A stretch of DNA of 64,000 nucleotides from Desulfonatronovibrio hydrogenovorans DSM 9292 (GTDB lineage Bacteria > Desulfobacterota > Desulfovibrionia > Desulfovibrionales > Desulfonatronovibrionaceae), in the NCBI RefSeq assembly GCF_000686525.1, contig NZ_JMKT01000009.1:248001-312000 (forward strand), read 5' to 3'. The notes beneath the pieces were generated by a model. It was not told the DNA's origin, did not search any database, and saw only the letters and a list, made by a program, of their open reading frames with translations. Shown here piece after piece: positions 22,215 to 29,840 of the stretch; positions within the stretch are counted from its first letter, which is position 1; each line of letters starts with the position of its first letter. A program made the translations under genes and the position numbers.

Positions 22215-23735
22215 ACCCTTTTCTTCAATCAATTCAATTATTTGTTCAAGCACAGCGCGTATTTCAAACTTGAAAGGTCTGTCTTTATCCCCGGTCTGGA
22301 TGACATAAACCCCCAGCCGGTTTCCCTGCCGGTCCTTTCCTGCAAAGGCCCTTTCCAGGATTTTTCGTTTCTTTTCCCAAGGCCCGTCCATTAACTTCTG
22401 AACCGTCTTTGCACCGGGTCTTTTCAATGCGTCCACAATGACCCCCCTGGCAAGTTTTGACTTCTTGTTGATGTCTGCCGGACTGGGTTGATCTTTTAAT
22501 TGTAGTTCTAAATATTCAAGCCGTTCATCAATGGCTTTCAGACTTTCCCTGATAGGTGTAATCCTGAGTTTAATTTCGTCCTTGGATAAAGTTCCGTCAG
22601 CCGCCATATCAACCAGATTATTCCGCTGTTTGATTATGTCCTGCTTTTGCTTCTTCAGGTCTTCCACTTCATCAAGCATGGCCTGGACTTTATTCAGGTC
22701 TGGGGTTGCCCGTCTGATGGCCTGTTCAATCCTTTCCTGATCCCCGAACATTTCAAAGATAGCTTCCAGGACAGCATTTTCGATCTTTGGAGCTGATACC
22801 CAGTTCTTTAACTCACATTCGTATTTTCTGTGTCTGGGGTGTCTGTAATATTGGTTGCCGTTCTTATTGGTCTGACCAACCAGGGTATAATTGCAAGCCT
22901 TACAAAAGATCATCCTGGACAGTAAATAACGGTGCTTAATCTCCCCGTGTGTGTAGGTCTTGTTTGCAGCTCCTTTTTCCTTTATAGCCTGGATGGTTTC
23001 ATCATCCAATAGTCGTGGGATTTTCAGGGTCACAGTTTCATCAACATTCAACCGTTCATTTCTAAATCGACATTGCCATTCCGTCCCTGATCTATGATTC
23101 AGGATTTTCCATAGATTGGTAAAGTTCATCCCGGCAAGTTTACCGACTTCAGGTATTGGCATTCCCTCAAGATAACGCTTTGCTGCTGTCTGGATGATCT
23201 TAACCTTTTCAGGGTCCAGGCCCCAGCCCTTTTCAGGGTCAAAAGTCCGTCCGTATGGTAACTTGCCGCTTGTGGGGATATTCCTTTTGGCCCGGTTTAT
23301 CCGGTTGATGATAGATTTCAGGCTTTGTTGCCGTGCCTGGAATTCGCCGATTTCAGCCGACATCCCCAGGATAAAACTATGCTCTGGGTTGAATAAATCA
23401 TATTCCATAGTGCCGACAAAAAACTTTATGCCGTGTGATCTAAGGACGTTCAAGCCTTCTTTGCTCTTCTGGTTGTCCCTGGACCATCTGGAAGTGTCTG
23501 CAACAATGACTGCGTCAAACTTATCCTTGGCTGAATCCGATAACAGCTTTTCCAGTAGTTGCCGTTCATATTCCGGGGTGGCGTGCTCCTGGCCTGAATA
23601 TTGCCAACAGATCTCCGGGATTTCCCCGCCCAAGGATTTTACATATTGGGTGATTTGTTCTTTCTGGGTCCGTAAGGATTCGCCTTTTTCCTTTTGGCCC
23701 TCGGTGCTGACCCTGATTAATGGAGCATATCGCAT
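22188..23735 (-). CDS. Large serine recombinase (element integrase)
   Basis: The start at 23735 follows a GGGAGG site and gives 515 residues. The resolvase domain has the catalytic Ser in RVSTEGQKEKGESL (residue 9) and VIVADTSRWSRD near 83. A recombinase domain with IPTSGKLPYGRTFDPEKG follows, then a zinc-ribbon-like segment with CKAC and a Cys in HRKYEC, a coiled-coil (VEDLKKQKQDIIKQRNNL) and a C-terminal tail. This architecture is that of large serine integrases, which act on short non-identical att sites. The stop TGA overlaps the left junction; its first base is in the core and the rest is host DNA, so the native C-terminus differs (see findings). Confidence 0.93.
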   Translation of the reverse strand: MRYAPLIRVSTEGQKEKGESLRTQKEQITQYVKSLGGEIPEICWQYSGQEHATPEYERQLLEKLLSDSAKDKFDAVIVADTSRWSRDNQKSKEGLNVLRSHGIKFFVGTMEYDLFNPEHSFILGMSAEIGEFQARQQSLKSIINRINRAKRNIPTSGKLPYGRTFDPEKGWGLDPEKVKIIQTAAKRYLEGMPIPEVGKLAGMNFTNLWKILNHRSGTEWQCRFRNERLNVDETVTLKIPRLLDDETIQAIKEKGAANKTYTHGEIKHRYLLSRMIFCKACNYTLVGQTNKNGNQYYRHPRHRKYECELKNWVSAPKIENAVLEAIFEMFGDQERIEQAIRRATPDLNKVQAMLDEVEDLKKQKQDIIKQRNNLVDMAADGTLSKDEIKLRITPIRESLKAIDERLEYLELQLKDQPSPADINKKSKLARGVIVDALKRPGAKTVQKLMDGPWEKKRKILERAFAGKDRQGNRLGVYVIQTGDKDRPFKFEIRAVLEQIIELIEEKGVEGSFVRY

Positions 23736-23751
23736 GGCCTGTCCCTCCCGG

Positions 23752-24168
23752 CTATTCGCCAATGATCTTGATCAGGACTCGCTTTTTCCTGCGTCCGTCA
23801 AATTCGCCGTAAAAAATCCTTTCCCAAGTTCCAAAGTCCAGCCGACCATCCGTAATTGCAACTGTTACCTCCCGGCCCATGATCTGTCTTTTCATATGAG
23901 CATCTGCATTATCCTCGCCTACATTATGCCTGTACCCTGATACTGGTTCATGTGGAGCCAGCCTTTCCAGCCATATCTTGTAGTCGTGATGCAGGCCGGA
24001 TTCATCATCGTTGATAAAGACTGACGCTGTTATGTGCATTGCGTTAACGAGTACGAAGCCATTTTGAACGCCTGATTCGTCAATAGCTTTCTGTACTTCT
24101 CCGGTAATATTAACAAAGTCCATCCTGGCCGGAACATTCATCCAAAGTTCTTTCCTATAATGCTTCAT
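23752..24168 (-). CDS. yjbQ: YjbQ/UPF0047 protein, element-borne complete copy
   Basis: The 138-residue protein is complete, with a GGAGGA site before the ATG at 24168. The conserved C-terminal half contains [30 protein letters not shown] and [18 protein letters not shown], with the His/Asp/Arg residues conserved in the family. It differs from the reconstructed host copy at only four of the last 95 residues, while many codons differ synonymously. It ends 16 bp before the recombinase start, so the two are almost certainly co-transcribed. It would supply YjbQ while the host gene is split. Confidence 0.93.
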   Translation of the reverse strand: MKHYRKELWMNVPARMDFVNITGEVQKAIDESGVQNGFVLVNAMHITASVFINDDESGLHHDYKIWLERLAPHEPVSGYRHNVGEDNADAHMKRQIMGREVTVAITDGRLDFGTWERIFYGEFDGRRKKRVLIKIIGE

Positions 24169-24244
24169 AGCCTGTTCCTCCTTTTTCCTTTCAAAAAACT
24201 TGGGGGGTTACGGGCGGATTTTTCATCTATACTGCCTTTCACAA

Positions 24245-24427
24245 TCATTTTGGATACATGGTCCCTGGAGAAGATTTTTTAGCCCTTTTAGCCAAGTATT
24301 CCGCAATTAATTCTTCCATCTTATGCCCAGCCTGTACGCCATCTTCCAAACAAGTTGCGCGGAACTTGCGCCAGAGTTCGGTGTTAATGTGGATACCTAC
24401 TTGCTTGCGTGCTTTTTCCTCTGTCAT
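24245..24427 (-). CDS. Small ribbon-helix-helix-like protein
   Basis: The 60-residue protein reads KQVGIHINTELWRKFRATCLE and then EELIAEYLAKRAKK, the beta-strand plus two helices layout of ribbon-helix-helix DNA-binding proteins. GGAGGATAAGAA precedes the ATG. It may regulate the yjbQ-recombinase pair just downstream (inference). It sits immediately after a decayed recombinase 3' end. Confidence 0.55.
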   Translation of the reverse strand: MTEEKARKQVGIHINTELWRKFRATCLEDGVQAGHKMEELIAEYLAKRAKKSSPGTMYPK

Positions 24428-24440
24428 TTCTTATCCTCCG

Positions 24441-24534
24441 TTAAAGCCAGCCTAGCGATTTTGTAAGGTCTGTTTCCTCTGTCGTTTCAATGTAATACCG
24501 CAGACTGTCTATTGACTTGTGCGGAGCATATTTG
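24441..24534 (-). pseudogene. Remnant 3' end of a second tyrosine recombinase
   Basis: Read on the minus strand this stretch encodes HKSIDSLRYYIETTEETD and then LTKSLGWL plus stop. It matches the last 27 residues of the intact tyrosine recombinase gene at 24866 (HKSIDSLKYYIETTEETS, LTKELNWI). Upstream homology ends near 24534, so only the tail with the nucleophile Tyr remains. In both copies the stop is followed by an identical-looking CGGAGG ribosome site for the next gene. Confidence 0.8.
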
Positions 24535-24562
24535 CGATCCCGCTAACAATCATCTAGGAACA

Positions 24563-24853
24563 TTAGCCATAGTCCATATCTCTTTTTTGACTTCCTTCAA
24601 TATAACCTTGAGCATAATTTCTTAGTTCCTCATAATAAATTGCCATCCACTTGGCTTTAGCTTCAGATTTTGGAAGAGGACCATGTTCATCTAAATGTAT
24701 ACTCAATCTAGAATTTGCTGCTTGTTCTGCACCGTCAAGAAAATGTTCAAATATAAAAGACGGAATATCTTTTTTCGGTTCAATGCCATGAGATCTGAAT
24801 ATCCTGACTAAGTAAGGTGTTCCTTTCATCCATTTTGTCCACCATCCATTCAT
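24563..24853 (-). CDS. Hypothetical protein of element
   Basis: The 96-residue protein is not recognised. The ATG at 24853 has CGGAGG at a good spacing; a GTG at 24859 is also possible. It is Trp-rich at the start (NGWWTKWMKG) and charged, with no membrane segment. The gene lies directly downstream of the tyrosine recombinase with a 12-bp gap, in the position that the small ribbon-helix-helix gene occupies after the decayed copy. Confidence 0.6.
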   Translation of the reverse strand: MNGWWTKWMKGTPYLVRIFRSHGIEPKKDIPSFIFEHFLDGAEQAANSRLSIHLDEHGPLPKSEAKAKWMAIYYEELRNYAQGYIEGSQKRDMDYG

Positions 24854-24865
24854 AATCACCCTCCG

Positions 24866-25432
24866 TTATATCCAGTTTAGTTCCTTGGTTAATGATGTTT
24901 CCTCTGTCGTTTCAATGTAATACTTCAAACTATCAATTGATTTATGACCCGTATAAACTGCCGTCTGGACAAGGTTATTGTTAGTCAACTTGTGAATTTT
25001 GGTTGTAAAACTCTTCCTGAAACTATGCGCTGAAATCCGTTCATCCAGTCCGTACCGTTCCCTCATGCCCTTGATTGTCAAACAGGCGTGTTCCCTGGTT
25101 ATTGGCCTGCAACTCCCGTCCTTGTTCTTTATCTGGCTCAGGAAAAGCGGGGTCTGGTCATTTACTGGACAGCCCTTTAACAGGTAATATCCCCTCAGCC
25201 GTTCCAATTCCTGCCTGAACTCATCCGGTATCTGCAAAGTCCTGTCATTGGACTTTTTGACTGATTTGATTTTGACATATCTGCCCCGGAAATCTCCAAA
25301 GGTCAATGCGACCGTCTCGCTTATCCTGGTTCCGAAATACAGCCCAACAATTATTAGCATCCGATTTCGCTGGTTCTCTTCCTGCAACATGGTCCTGATT
25401 TCTTCCTGGGTTATCAATCGTGCGCCTTGCAT
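24866..25432 (-). CDS. Minimal tyrosine recombinase (catalytic domain only)
   Basis: The 188-residue protein contains the whole catalytic set: Arg in YFGTRISETVALTFGDF, His-x-x-Arg in SAHSFRKSFTTK, His in VYTGHKSIDS and nucleophile Tyr in LKYYIETTEE. The usual N-terminal core-binding domain of about 100 residues is missing; the protein starts at MQGARLITQEEI with an AAAGGAGG site 7 bp upstream. Such short forms are known in some plasmids and phages. It could resolve multimers or invert/shuffle DNA within the element. The element already has a serine integrase, so integration itself is probably not its job. Confidence 0.85.
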   Translation of the reverse strand: MQGARLITQEEIRTMLQEENQRNRMLIIVGLYFGTRISETVALTFGDFRGRYVKIKSVKKSNDRTLQIPDEFRQELERLRGYYLLKGCPVNDQTPLFLSQIKNKDGSCRPITREHACLTIKGMRERYGLDERISAHSFRKSFTTKIHKLTNNNLVQTAVYTGHKSIDSLKYYIETTEETSLTKELNWI

Positions 25433-25456
25433 TGTCTGGCCTCCTTTGATAGCCAA

Positions 25457-25669
25457 TTATTCGACCTCGACATAGGTCATTGTTGCATGGAGCAGGTTAT
25501 CGTAGCTACCACTCGTTGCCTGCTCCATGTACTTCCCGATAAATTCCTTGTCATATCTGACCTGCCTTAGTGCTTTCTGAACTCTGCCCAAAATTGCAAA
25601 GGCATTGCCATCCTCGCCAATTATCTTGACCCGCACATCAGTGATTGGCCTTCCCACTGGGTTTGTCAT
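25457..25669 (-). CDS. Hypothetical protein of element
   Basis: Start chosen at the ATG at 25669, which has AAAAGGAGGA just upstream; 70 residues. The N-terminus NPVGRPITDVRV has a GRP tripeptide that could touch the DNA minor groove. The rest (AFAILGRVQKALRQVRYD, YDNLLHATMTYVEVE) looks like a small alpha/beta protein. Not recognised. It precedes the tyrosine recombinase by 24 bp. Confidence 0.6.
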   Translation of the reverse strand: MTNPVGRPITDVRVKIIGEDGNAFAILGRVQKALRQVRYDKEFIGKYMEQATSGSYDNLLHATMTYVEVE

Positions 25670-26088
25670 CTTGGTTCCTCCTTTTCTTATTGGTTGCATG
25701 GATAAACCTCCTTGTCATATTATATGGATAACCCTGGTACACGACTTATTCATATTATATAGCTTAGAAAAAATCAAGTTTTTTGCAAGAAATCTAATCA
25801 TAAAAGAAAGTTTTTGTGCTTAAAATCTAGATGTTTACCAGAATATTAAATTATCTGGAAATTTAATGGTTTGGTCAGGAAAGTTGTCCGATTTACTGCT
25901 ATGAACAAGCCTAGGAAAGTTCAAAATATCTGACCGGGAGGAAAAGCAACCCCCGGTCAGACTGCGCTTCATCCGGCAATATCCAGATGAAAAGTACCAA
26001 TCAATGCAACCTCATAATGATTGATACGGCCCCCTGAACCAACAACAAGGGGCGCCAAGGCACCAAAGGAGGTAAAATGCCTTGGCAA
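25670..26088. other. Intergenic region with four successive hairpins
   Basis: There is no convincing gene in these 419 bp. From 25930 to 26086 lie four inverted repeats: CTGACCGGG/CCCGGTCAG (25930-25938 and 25952-25960), TTCATC/GATGAA (25968-25973 and 25986-25991), CAATCA/TGATTG (25998-26003 and 26018-26023) and GCCAAGGCA/TGCCTTGGC (26054-26062 and 26078-26086). None is followed by a good T-tract. 25700-25850 is AT-rich and probably carries the promoter for the leftward recombinase operon. Confidence 0.6.
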
Positions 26089-26778
26089 TTATTGTGCATA
26101 AGCCTGCCGCAACCTTTCTTTGGGATCTGCTGCAAACTCACTGCGGGAGAGACCCGGCCCTGGTTCCTGCCCAGAGTCAAGGATTTGTTTTATCGCCTGG
26201 AACTCCCTGCCCAGGGTCATCTTGTCCTCTAGACTTCCCTCTATCAAATCCAATGCCTGCAACTGGGCCTGGACTGCTGCAAATTCAATTTCAGCGGCAC
26301 TCCTGGCCTCTGCCTGATCTGTGAATTCTTTAGTCAGTTCCCGCAGTTCATTAAGCAATCCACCTTTATGTTTTGGGTCTGTAAATTCCTGGTTGCTTAT
26401 GACCTTCTGAGCTTTCAAAATAAGATGCGGGTCTTTGAACAGACGACAAATCTCCACCAGCTTTTCAGGTGCAAAAATATCCAGGGAATCAAGAAGGGCA
26501 GCAACCTGTGGTTTAATCTCCCGCTGATATGATGCCTTGAATATGGACAAAGCCGGGTCTGAGGCCCTGGCCCTGACTGACTGAAAGTGTTTTTTCCCGG
26601 CCTGGACAATACATGCCAGTTCAATCGCCTTTCTTCCGTATTTCTCCCTGACTGCCTGTTTCCTCTGCTTTTGGACCTTGTCTGGCAATTCAGGATCAAT
26701 CCTGTTAAACTCTTTTTTAATGTCTTCCATCAATACCCGATAAGCGTTAATCTGCCTGTGCATTTCATCTTTATTCAT
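26089..26778 (-). CDS. Hypothetical coiled-coil protein of element
   Basis: The 229-residue protein is almost entirely helical and charged, with no Cys-rich or membrane region. Segments such as ELPDKVQKQRKQAVREKYGR and ELRELTKEFTDQAEARSAAE look like coiled coils. I do not recognise a family. It is followed by the hairpin-rich gap and preceded at 26806 by another unknown gene on the same strand. Confidence 0.6.
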   Translation of the reverse strand: MNKDEMHRQINAYRVLMEDIKKEFNRIDPELPDKVQKQRKQAVREKYGRKAIELACIVQAGKKHFQSVRARASDPALSIFKASYQREIKPQVAALLDSLDIFAPEKLVEICRLFKDPHLILKAQKVISNQEFTDPKHKGGLLNELRELTKEFTDQAEARSAAEIEFAAVQAQLQALDLIEGSLEDKMTLGREFQAIKQILDSGQEPGPGLSRSEFAADPKERLRQAYAQ

Positions 26779-26805
26779 TTTTCGTATCTCCTTTTATGTT
26801 ATAGG

Positions 26806-27006
26806 TTATCTACCACCAACCCAGCCAAAGTCTGACGATCTTGTTTTTTCATGTTCTGTCCTTTCCCGTGGTGTTGTGGGATGCTGCAAAGGTGCTTTCC
26901 TAACTGGCTTATAGTCCAGGGAGTCAGCCCCGCCCGGTGAATTCTTGACTGACTGTTCAGCCGTCCTTACCCTGTGCCGTGTAAAACTCGGAAATGGTAA
27001 ATTCAT
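26806..27006 (-). CDS. Hypothetical small basic protein
   Basis: The 66-residue product is Pro/Arg-rich, unlikely to be a compact fold and not recognised. AGGAG lies 10 bp before the ATG. It sits between two plausible element genes on the same strand, which is the main support. Confidence 0.35.
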   Translation of the reverse strand: MNLPFPSFTRHRVRTAEQSVKNSPGGADSLDYKPVRKAPLQHPTTPRERTEHEKTRSSDFGWVGGR

Positions 27007-27025
27007 CTCTTATTGCTCCTATTGG

Positions 27026-27259
27026 TTAGTCCCCTTCATAAAGTTCCTTCAATGTTCTAAAGGCTCTATCAACAAAATAATCTTGCGTTTCCCCATCCCG
27101 GATAAAAAGGGAAAGGCCTACTTTTTGGCTATTAAGGCCAGGGATAACAGCAATGATTATATGGTTGTCCAAATCCTGGACAAAGATAATATCTTGCAAA
27201 CCCGGTCTTGTGATATCCTGCGCTTCGAGCTGGGCTATTCTTAAATCTGTCTTAATCAT
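27026..27259 (-). CDS. Hypothetical small protein of element
   Basis: The 77-residue product (MIKTDLRIAQLEAQDI start, GLSLFIRDGETQDYF in the middle) looks like a small alpha/beta protein. Not recognised. It lies 9 bp after the preceding gene's stop at 27269, consistent with an operon. Confidence 0.5.
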   Translation of the reverse strand: MIKTDLRIAQLEAQDITRPGLQDIIFVQDLDNHIIIAVIPGLNSQKVGLSLFIRDGETQDYFVDRAFRTLKELYEGD

Positions 27260-27268
27260 GTTTTTGCC

Positions 27269-27523
27269 TCATACGGGAAGATATATTTTGATTACTGGGA
27301 ACTCTATTCGGCTCAAATATTTCTGCCTACAAAGCTCCATGCTCCGGGCCATATAATCACGGCTTGACTCCTCCGGTCCCTGCTCAATTACTTCATCAAG
27401 GACTGCAAAGGTCAGCTTTGCCTGTGCTGGCAAATCCTCCCAATCAAAATCAAAAAACGGTAATGCCCCGTTCTTGGCCATTAGGATTTGCTCAAGCATC
27501 TCGATCCGTTTTTCAAGCTGCAT
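27269..27523 (-). CDS. Hypothetical small protein of element
   Basis: The 84-residue product starts MQLEKRIEMLEQILMAKNG, a short coiled-coil, followed by PFFDFDWEDLPAQAKLTF. Not recognised. Its start overlaps the 3' end of the gene at 27513 by 11 bp, indicating coupled translation. Confidence 0.5.
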   Translation of the reverse strand: MQLEKRIEMLEQILMAKNGALPFFDFDWEDLPAQAKLTFAVLDEVIEQGPEESSRDYMARSMELCRQKYLSRIEFPVIKIYLPV

Positions 27524-27809
27524 TGCTCTTCCTCTTGAACTGCCCCTGGAACTGTTTTTCCAACTGCCCCTGCAACTTGTTTTCCAATGCCTCTACCCTG
27601 GCCTCAAGTCCGCTATCCTTGATAACTCCTGCCAGGATATTCAGTGCATAGGATATAGTCCGCAACTTCTCAGCATTGCATTTGCCGTGATCATATTCGT
27701 TGACTATCCTTGCAAGGAATCTGCGAATATCGGTCAGATTCCTTAATTGTTTGGCTCTCATTTTGGGCCTTCCTGCTTTTGGTGTCGCTGATTTCGTTCT
27801 TATCATCAT
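27513..27809 (-). CDS. Hypothetical basic protein of element
   Basis: The 98-residue protein begins with an Arg/Lys-rich tail (TKSATPKAGRPKMRAKQLRN) and has a helical body RRFLARIVNEYDHGKCNAEK ending in a coiled-coil with a short tandem (LQGQLEKQFQGQFKRK). It resembles small phage/plasmid proteins of unknown role. It heads the same-strand run 27809 to 26089. Confidence 0.55.
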   Translation of the reverse strand: MMIRTKSATPKAGRPKMRAKQLRNLTDIRRFLARIVNEYDHGKCNAEKLRTISYALNILAGVIKDSGLEARVEALENKLQGQLEKQFQGQFKRKSNAA

Positions 27810-28120
27810 CCCCCCTGGGTATAGTTTTGAATTCTATTGTGGTCTTTGGGCTAACCATCATTACTTTTTCTTAAAAACTTATGCTTAAGGGATAGACTTT
27901 AATTAAAAAAGTAACATTTAAGGTTATACGGGTACATACAATATATAAAGTGTGAAATGGGTAAAATTTGATCCTTCCTGGATAGATTCCCCCTGGATCA
28001 ATTTTCTCCACAAAAAATATTCGAAGAAAATAACACCGTCTGAACTAAAGTTCAGACCATAATATACTTATATATACTTATTTTTTCTTAATAATACTTA
28101 TATATATTCCTAAATTTTAT
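27810..28120. other. AT-rich region, candidate DNA-unwinding element
   Basis: There is no gene in these 311 bp. From about 28055 to 28120 the sequence is nearly all A/T and repeats ATACTTATATA three times (near 28064, 28073 and 28094). It directly adjoins the iterons. An AT-rich stretch beside iterons is the usual layout of a plasmid replication origin. Confidence 0.5.
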
Positions 28121-28209
28121 TAGGGCAACGCCGAATTTTTAATAAGAGCAACTCCGAATATTTAATAAGCCAACTCATAATTATTATTAGGGCAACTCCG
28201 AATTTTAAT
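28121..28209. repeat. Four tandem 22-23-bp repeats (candidate iterons)
   Basis: Four head-to-tail copies of a unit like TAAGAGCAACTCCGAATATT start near 28121, 28144, 28166 and 28188. Their GCAAC/CCAAC cores are at 28125, 28148, 28170 and 28192, a spacing of 23, 22 and 22 bp, i.e. about two helical turns. The third copy is degenerate. They overlap the last 16 codons of the initiator-like gene. The period and position fit Rep-binding iterons of a theta-replicating plasmid. Confidence 0.7.
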
Positions 28210-29028
28210 TTGCGGTTTTAGATAAACCTTGAAAACTGGCTCCATCCATTCTGCCAGTCTATAATGTTCAAGCTGGTCCAAAACGGGTTTGATATTGCTT
28301 CTGCCAATATCAGCAAATCTGCAAAGCTCCGATAATGAAAGTTCGCAGACATCCCATTTCCGATTCCTGAACTGCCCATCTATGTTGTAAAGGTCATTCA
28401 ATGCCATTCCGTCCAGATCAACATTTTCCACCATGCTATAAATTTCTGGATCAAAATTTGCTTTTGACCGCATTGCCAGATAAAGGGCCTTTGCTCTTGG
28501 ACTCAGTTTTGCCCAAATCCCGCTATCTATAATACAGGTATAGAATATGAAATAAGTGCCTTTGCAAGTCTGCATTTGTTCCCTGCGGATAAACCCGGCT
28601 TTGTAGATGTAAAAATGCCGTGCCCCCTCAGTAACTTTTTGCCTGCGAAGTAACGGAATTTCGATTTCGTCTTTCCCAACATGAACATATCCTTTTGCCA
28701 CAAGGTTATTGATCCCCTTTGCTACAGTATCAATGCTTAAACCTGCCATCTTTGCAATATGCTCTTGTGGTAACTGTATCCATGCATCCCATTCAAAATT
28801 CGCCTTGGAACAGATGACCGGATATACAGCCAATGCGCTCTTGCTCATGTGCTGAAAAAACTTTTCTGGTAAGTTTGGAAGATAGACATGTTTTTCCATG
28901 TTGATCTTGTCCTTGCTTGGGAAATGAAATTCTTTTGTTTTGTTGTATTTTTCAGCAAAAAGTTTTTTTTGTTCCTGCTTTTTCTGCCGTATCTGCCTTC
29001 TTGCATTTCTGATAACTTGTAATTTCAT
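28162..29028 (-). CDS. Replication-initiator-like protein with two winged-helix units
   Basis: The 288-residue protein starts with a Lys/Arg-rich segment of about 45 residues. Two related halves follow: ALAVYPVICSKANFEWDAW with an HTH-like HIAKMAGLSIDTVAKGINNL, and ALYLAMRSKANFDPEIYSM with LCRFADIGRSNIKPVLDQL. The repeated SKANF motif points to internal duplication of a winged-helix domain, as in Rep_3-type plasmid initiators. There is no strong match to a named Rep family by eye. The adjoining iterons and AT-rich DNA support an initiator role. A simple transcription regulator is the alternative. Confidence 0.6.
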   Translation of the reverse strand: MKLQVIRNARRQIRQKKQEQKKLFAEKYNKTKEFHFPSKDKINMEKHVYLPNLPEKFFQHMSKSALAVYPVICSKANFEWDAWIQLPQEHIAKMAGLSIDTVAKGINNLVAKGYVHVGKDEIEIPLLRRQKVTEGARHFYIYKAGFIRREQMQTCKGTYFIFYTCIIDSGIWAKLSPRAKALYLAMRSKANFDPEIYSMVENVDLDGMALNDLYNIDGQFRNRKWDVCELSLSELCRFADIGRSNIKPVLDQLEHYRLAEWMEPVFKVYLKPQIKIRSCPNNNYELAY

Positions 29029-29201
29029 TTGCTTTCCCTCGCCAGGCCTTCCTTTTTGTATTTGAGTTAAAGGCCGGGCGGGGCGGGAAAGCTTCGCCTT
29101 TCAGCTGGGGGATCAGCCCAGCCTATCCCGGCCAAATATTAATTTTGCTTAATGGATTTTGCAGGAATAAAGTATTAAAATACAGGCTTTTTTAATAGTA
29201 T

Positions 29202-29399
29202 TCATGCCTTGTCCTTACGGTTTTCCTCTGGCAATTCCGGCTCTCCCCTTTCACGCCTGAGCCTGTTTTCCTCAGCTCGTAGCTCGTCAAACTCAGCCAG
29301 GATTTGTTCCAGGGTCTTATCCTGTTCTAAAAATTCAACATCCCCAAATTTTGTGGTAAACTTATCAATCCGTTTATTCCGTTTATCTTGGTCTGACAT
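29202..29399 (-). CDS. Hypothetical charged small protein
   Basis: The 65-residue product is very acidic/basic (DELRAEENRLRRERGEPELP) and helical. Not recognised. It lies 36 bp downstream of the Cys-rich gene at 29436 on the same strand. Confidence 0.45.
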   Translation of the reverse strand: MSDQDKRNKRIDKFTTKFGDVEFLEQDKTLEQILAEFDELRAEENRLRRERGEPELPEENRKDKA

Positions 29400-29435
29400 A
29401 AGCCTGTCCTTTTTCTTTAATATAATCCTGCCACC

Positions 29436-29840
29436 TCACTCAGACCTGTGGCCCGAATCCGGATAGCCGTTAGGGTCTAAAACTTTCTCAAAACGACTTT
29501 CATCTGGCTCATTAAATTTTCGTTTCAAATCACGCAATGCCAGACTCATTAAATCATCAATCTCCCCAGGGTCCTTGAAATTTCTCCACTCTGAATTATT
29601 CCTGTTAATTTTATTTCGGTCCTTAAACATGGCTCTATTCCCTGCTATGCCGTTCTCGGCAGCCCCTGGACGAAAACCGCCCATTATCCTACGGTTTTTG
29701 CAAAGTTCTGGACATGGATCGCTATTCAAAAAATCCCCCTGGCAGTCGTGGACAGCCCTTGGACCGCCTGCACATTCAACGCAAAACTTTCTAATTGATT
29801 CTTTTATTATCACTATCTTTTTTTGTCGTACCTGCGTCAT
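29436..29840 (-). CDS. Hypothetical protein with N-terminal Cys cluster
   Basis: The 134-residue product has IRKFCVECAGGPRAVHDCQG followed by a further pair in PCPELCKNRR. This CxxC-x8-C-x9-C-x3-C pattern is a small zinc-binding motif seen in many phage and plasmid proteins. The rest is basic and charged. It is the first leftward gene, divergent from the DUF3102 gene at 30144. Confidence 0.55.
   Translation of the reverse strand: MTQVRQKKIVIIKESIRKFCVECAGGPRAVHDCQGDFLNSDPCPELCKNRRIMGGFRPGAAENGIAGNRAMFKDRNKINRNNSEWRNFKDPGEIDDLMSLALRDLKRKFNEPDESRFEKVLDPNGYPDSGHRSE

Noticed and set aside
26078-26232. Plus-strand gene starting in the last hairpin (AAAGGAGGTAAAATG)
   Set aside because: About 51 codons, fully antisense to the gene at 26089, with no recognisable product; the good ribosome-like site is noted in the hairpin finding.
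28121-28209. CRISPR-like array
   Set aside because: The units are contiguous 22-23-bp repeats with no spacers and one copy is degenerate; they fit iterons better.
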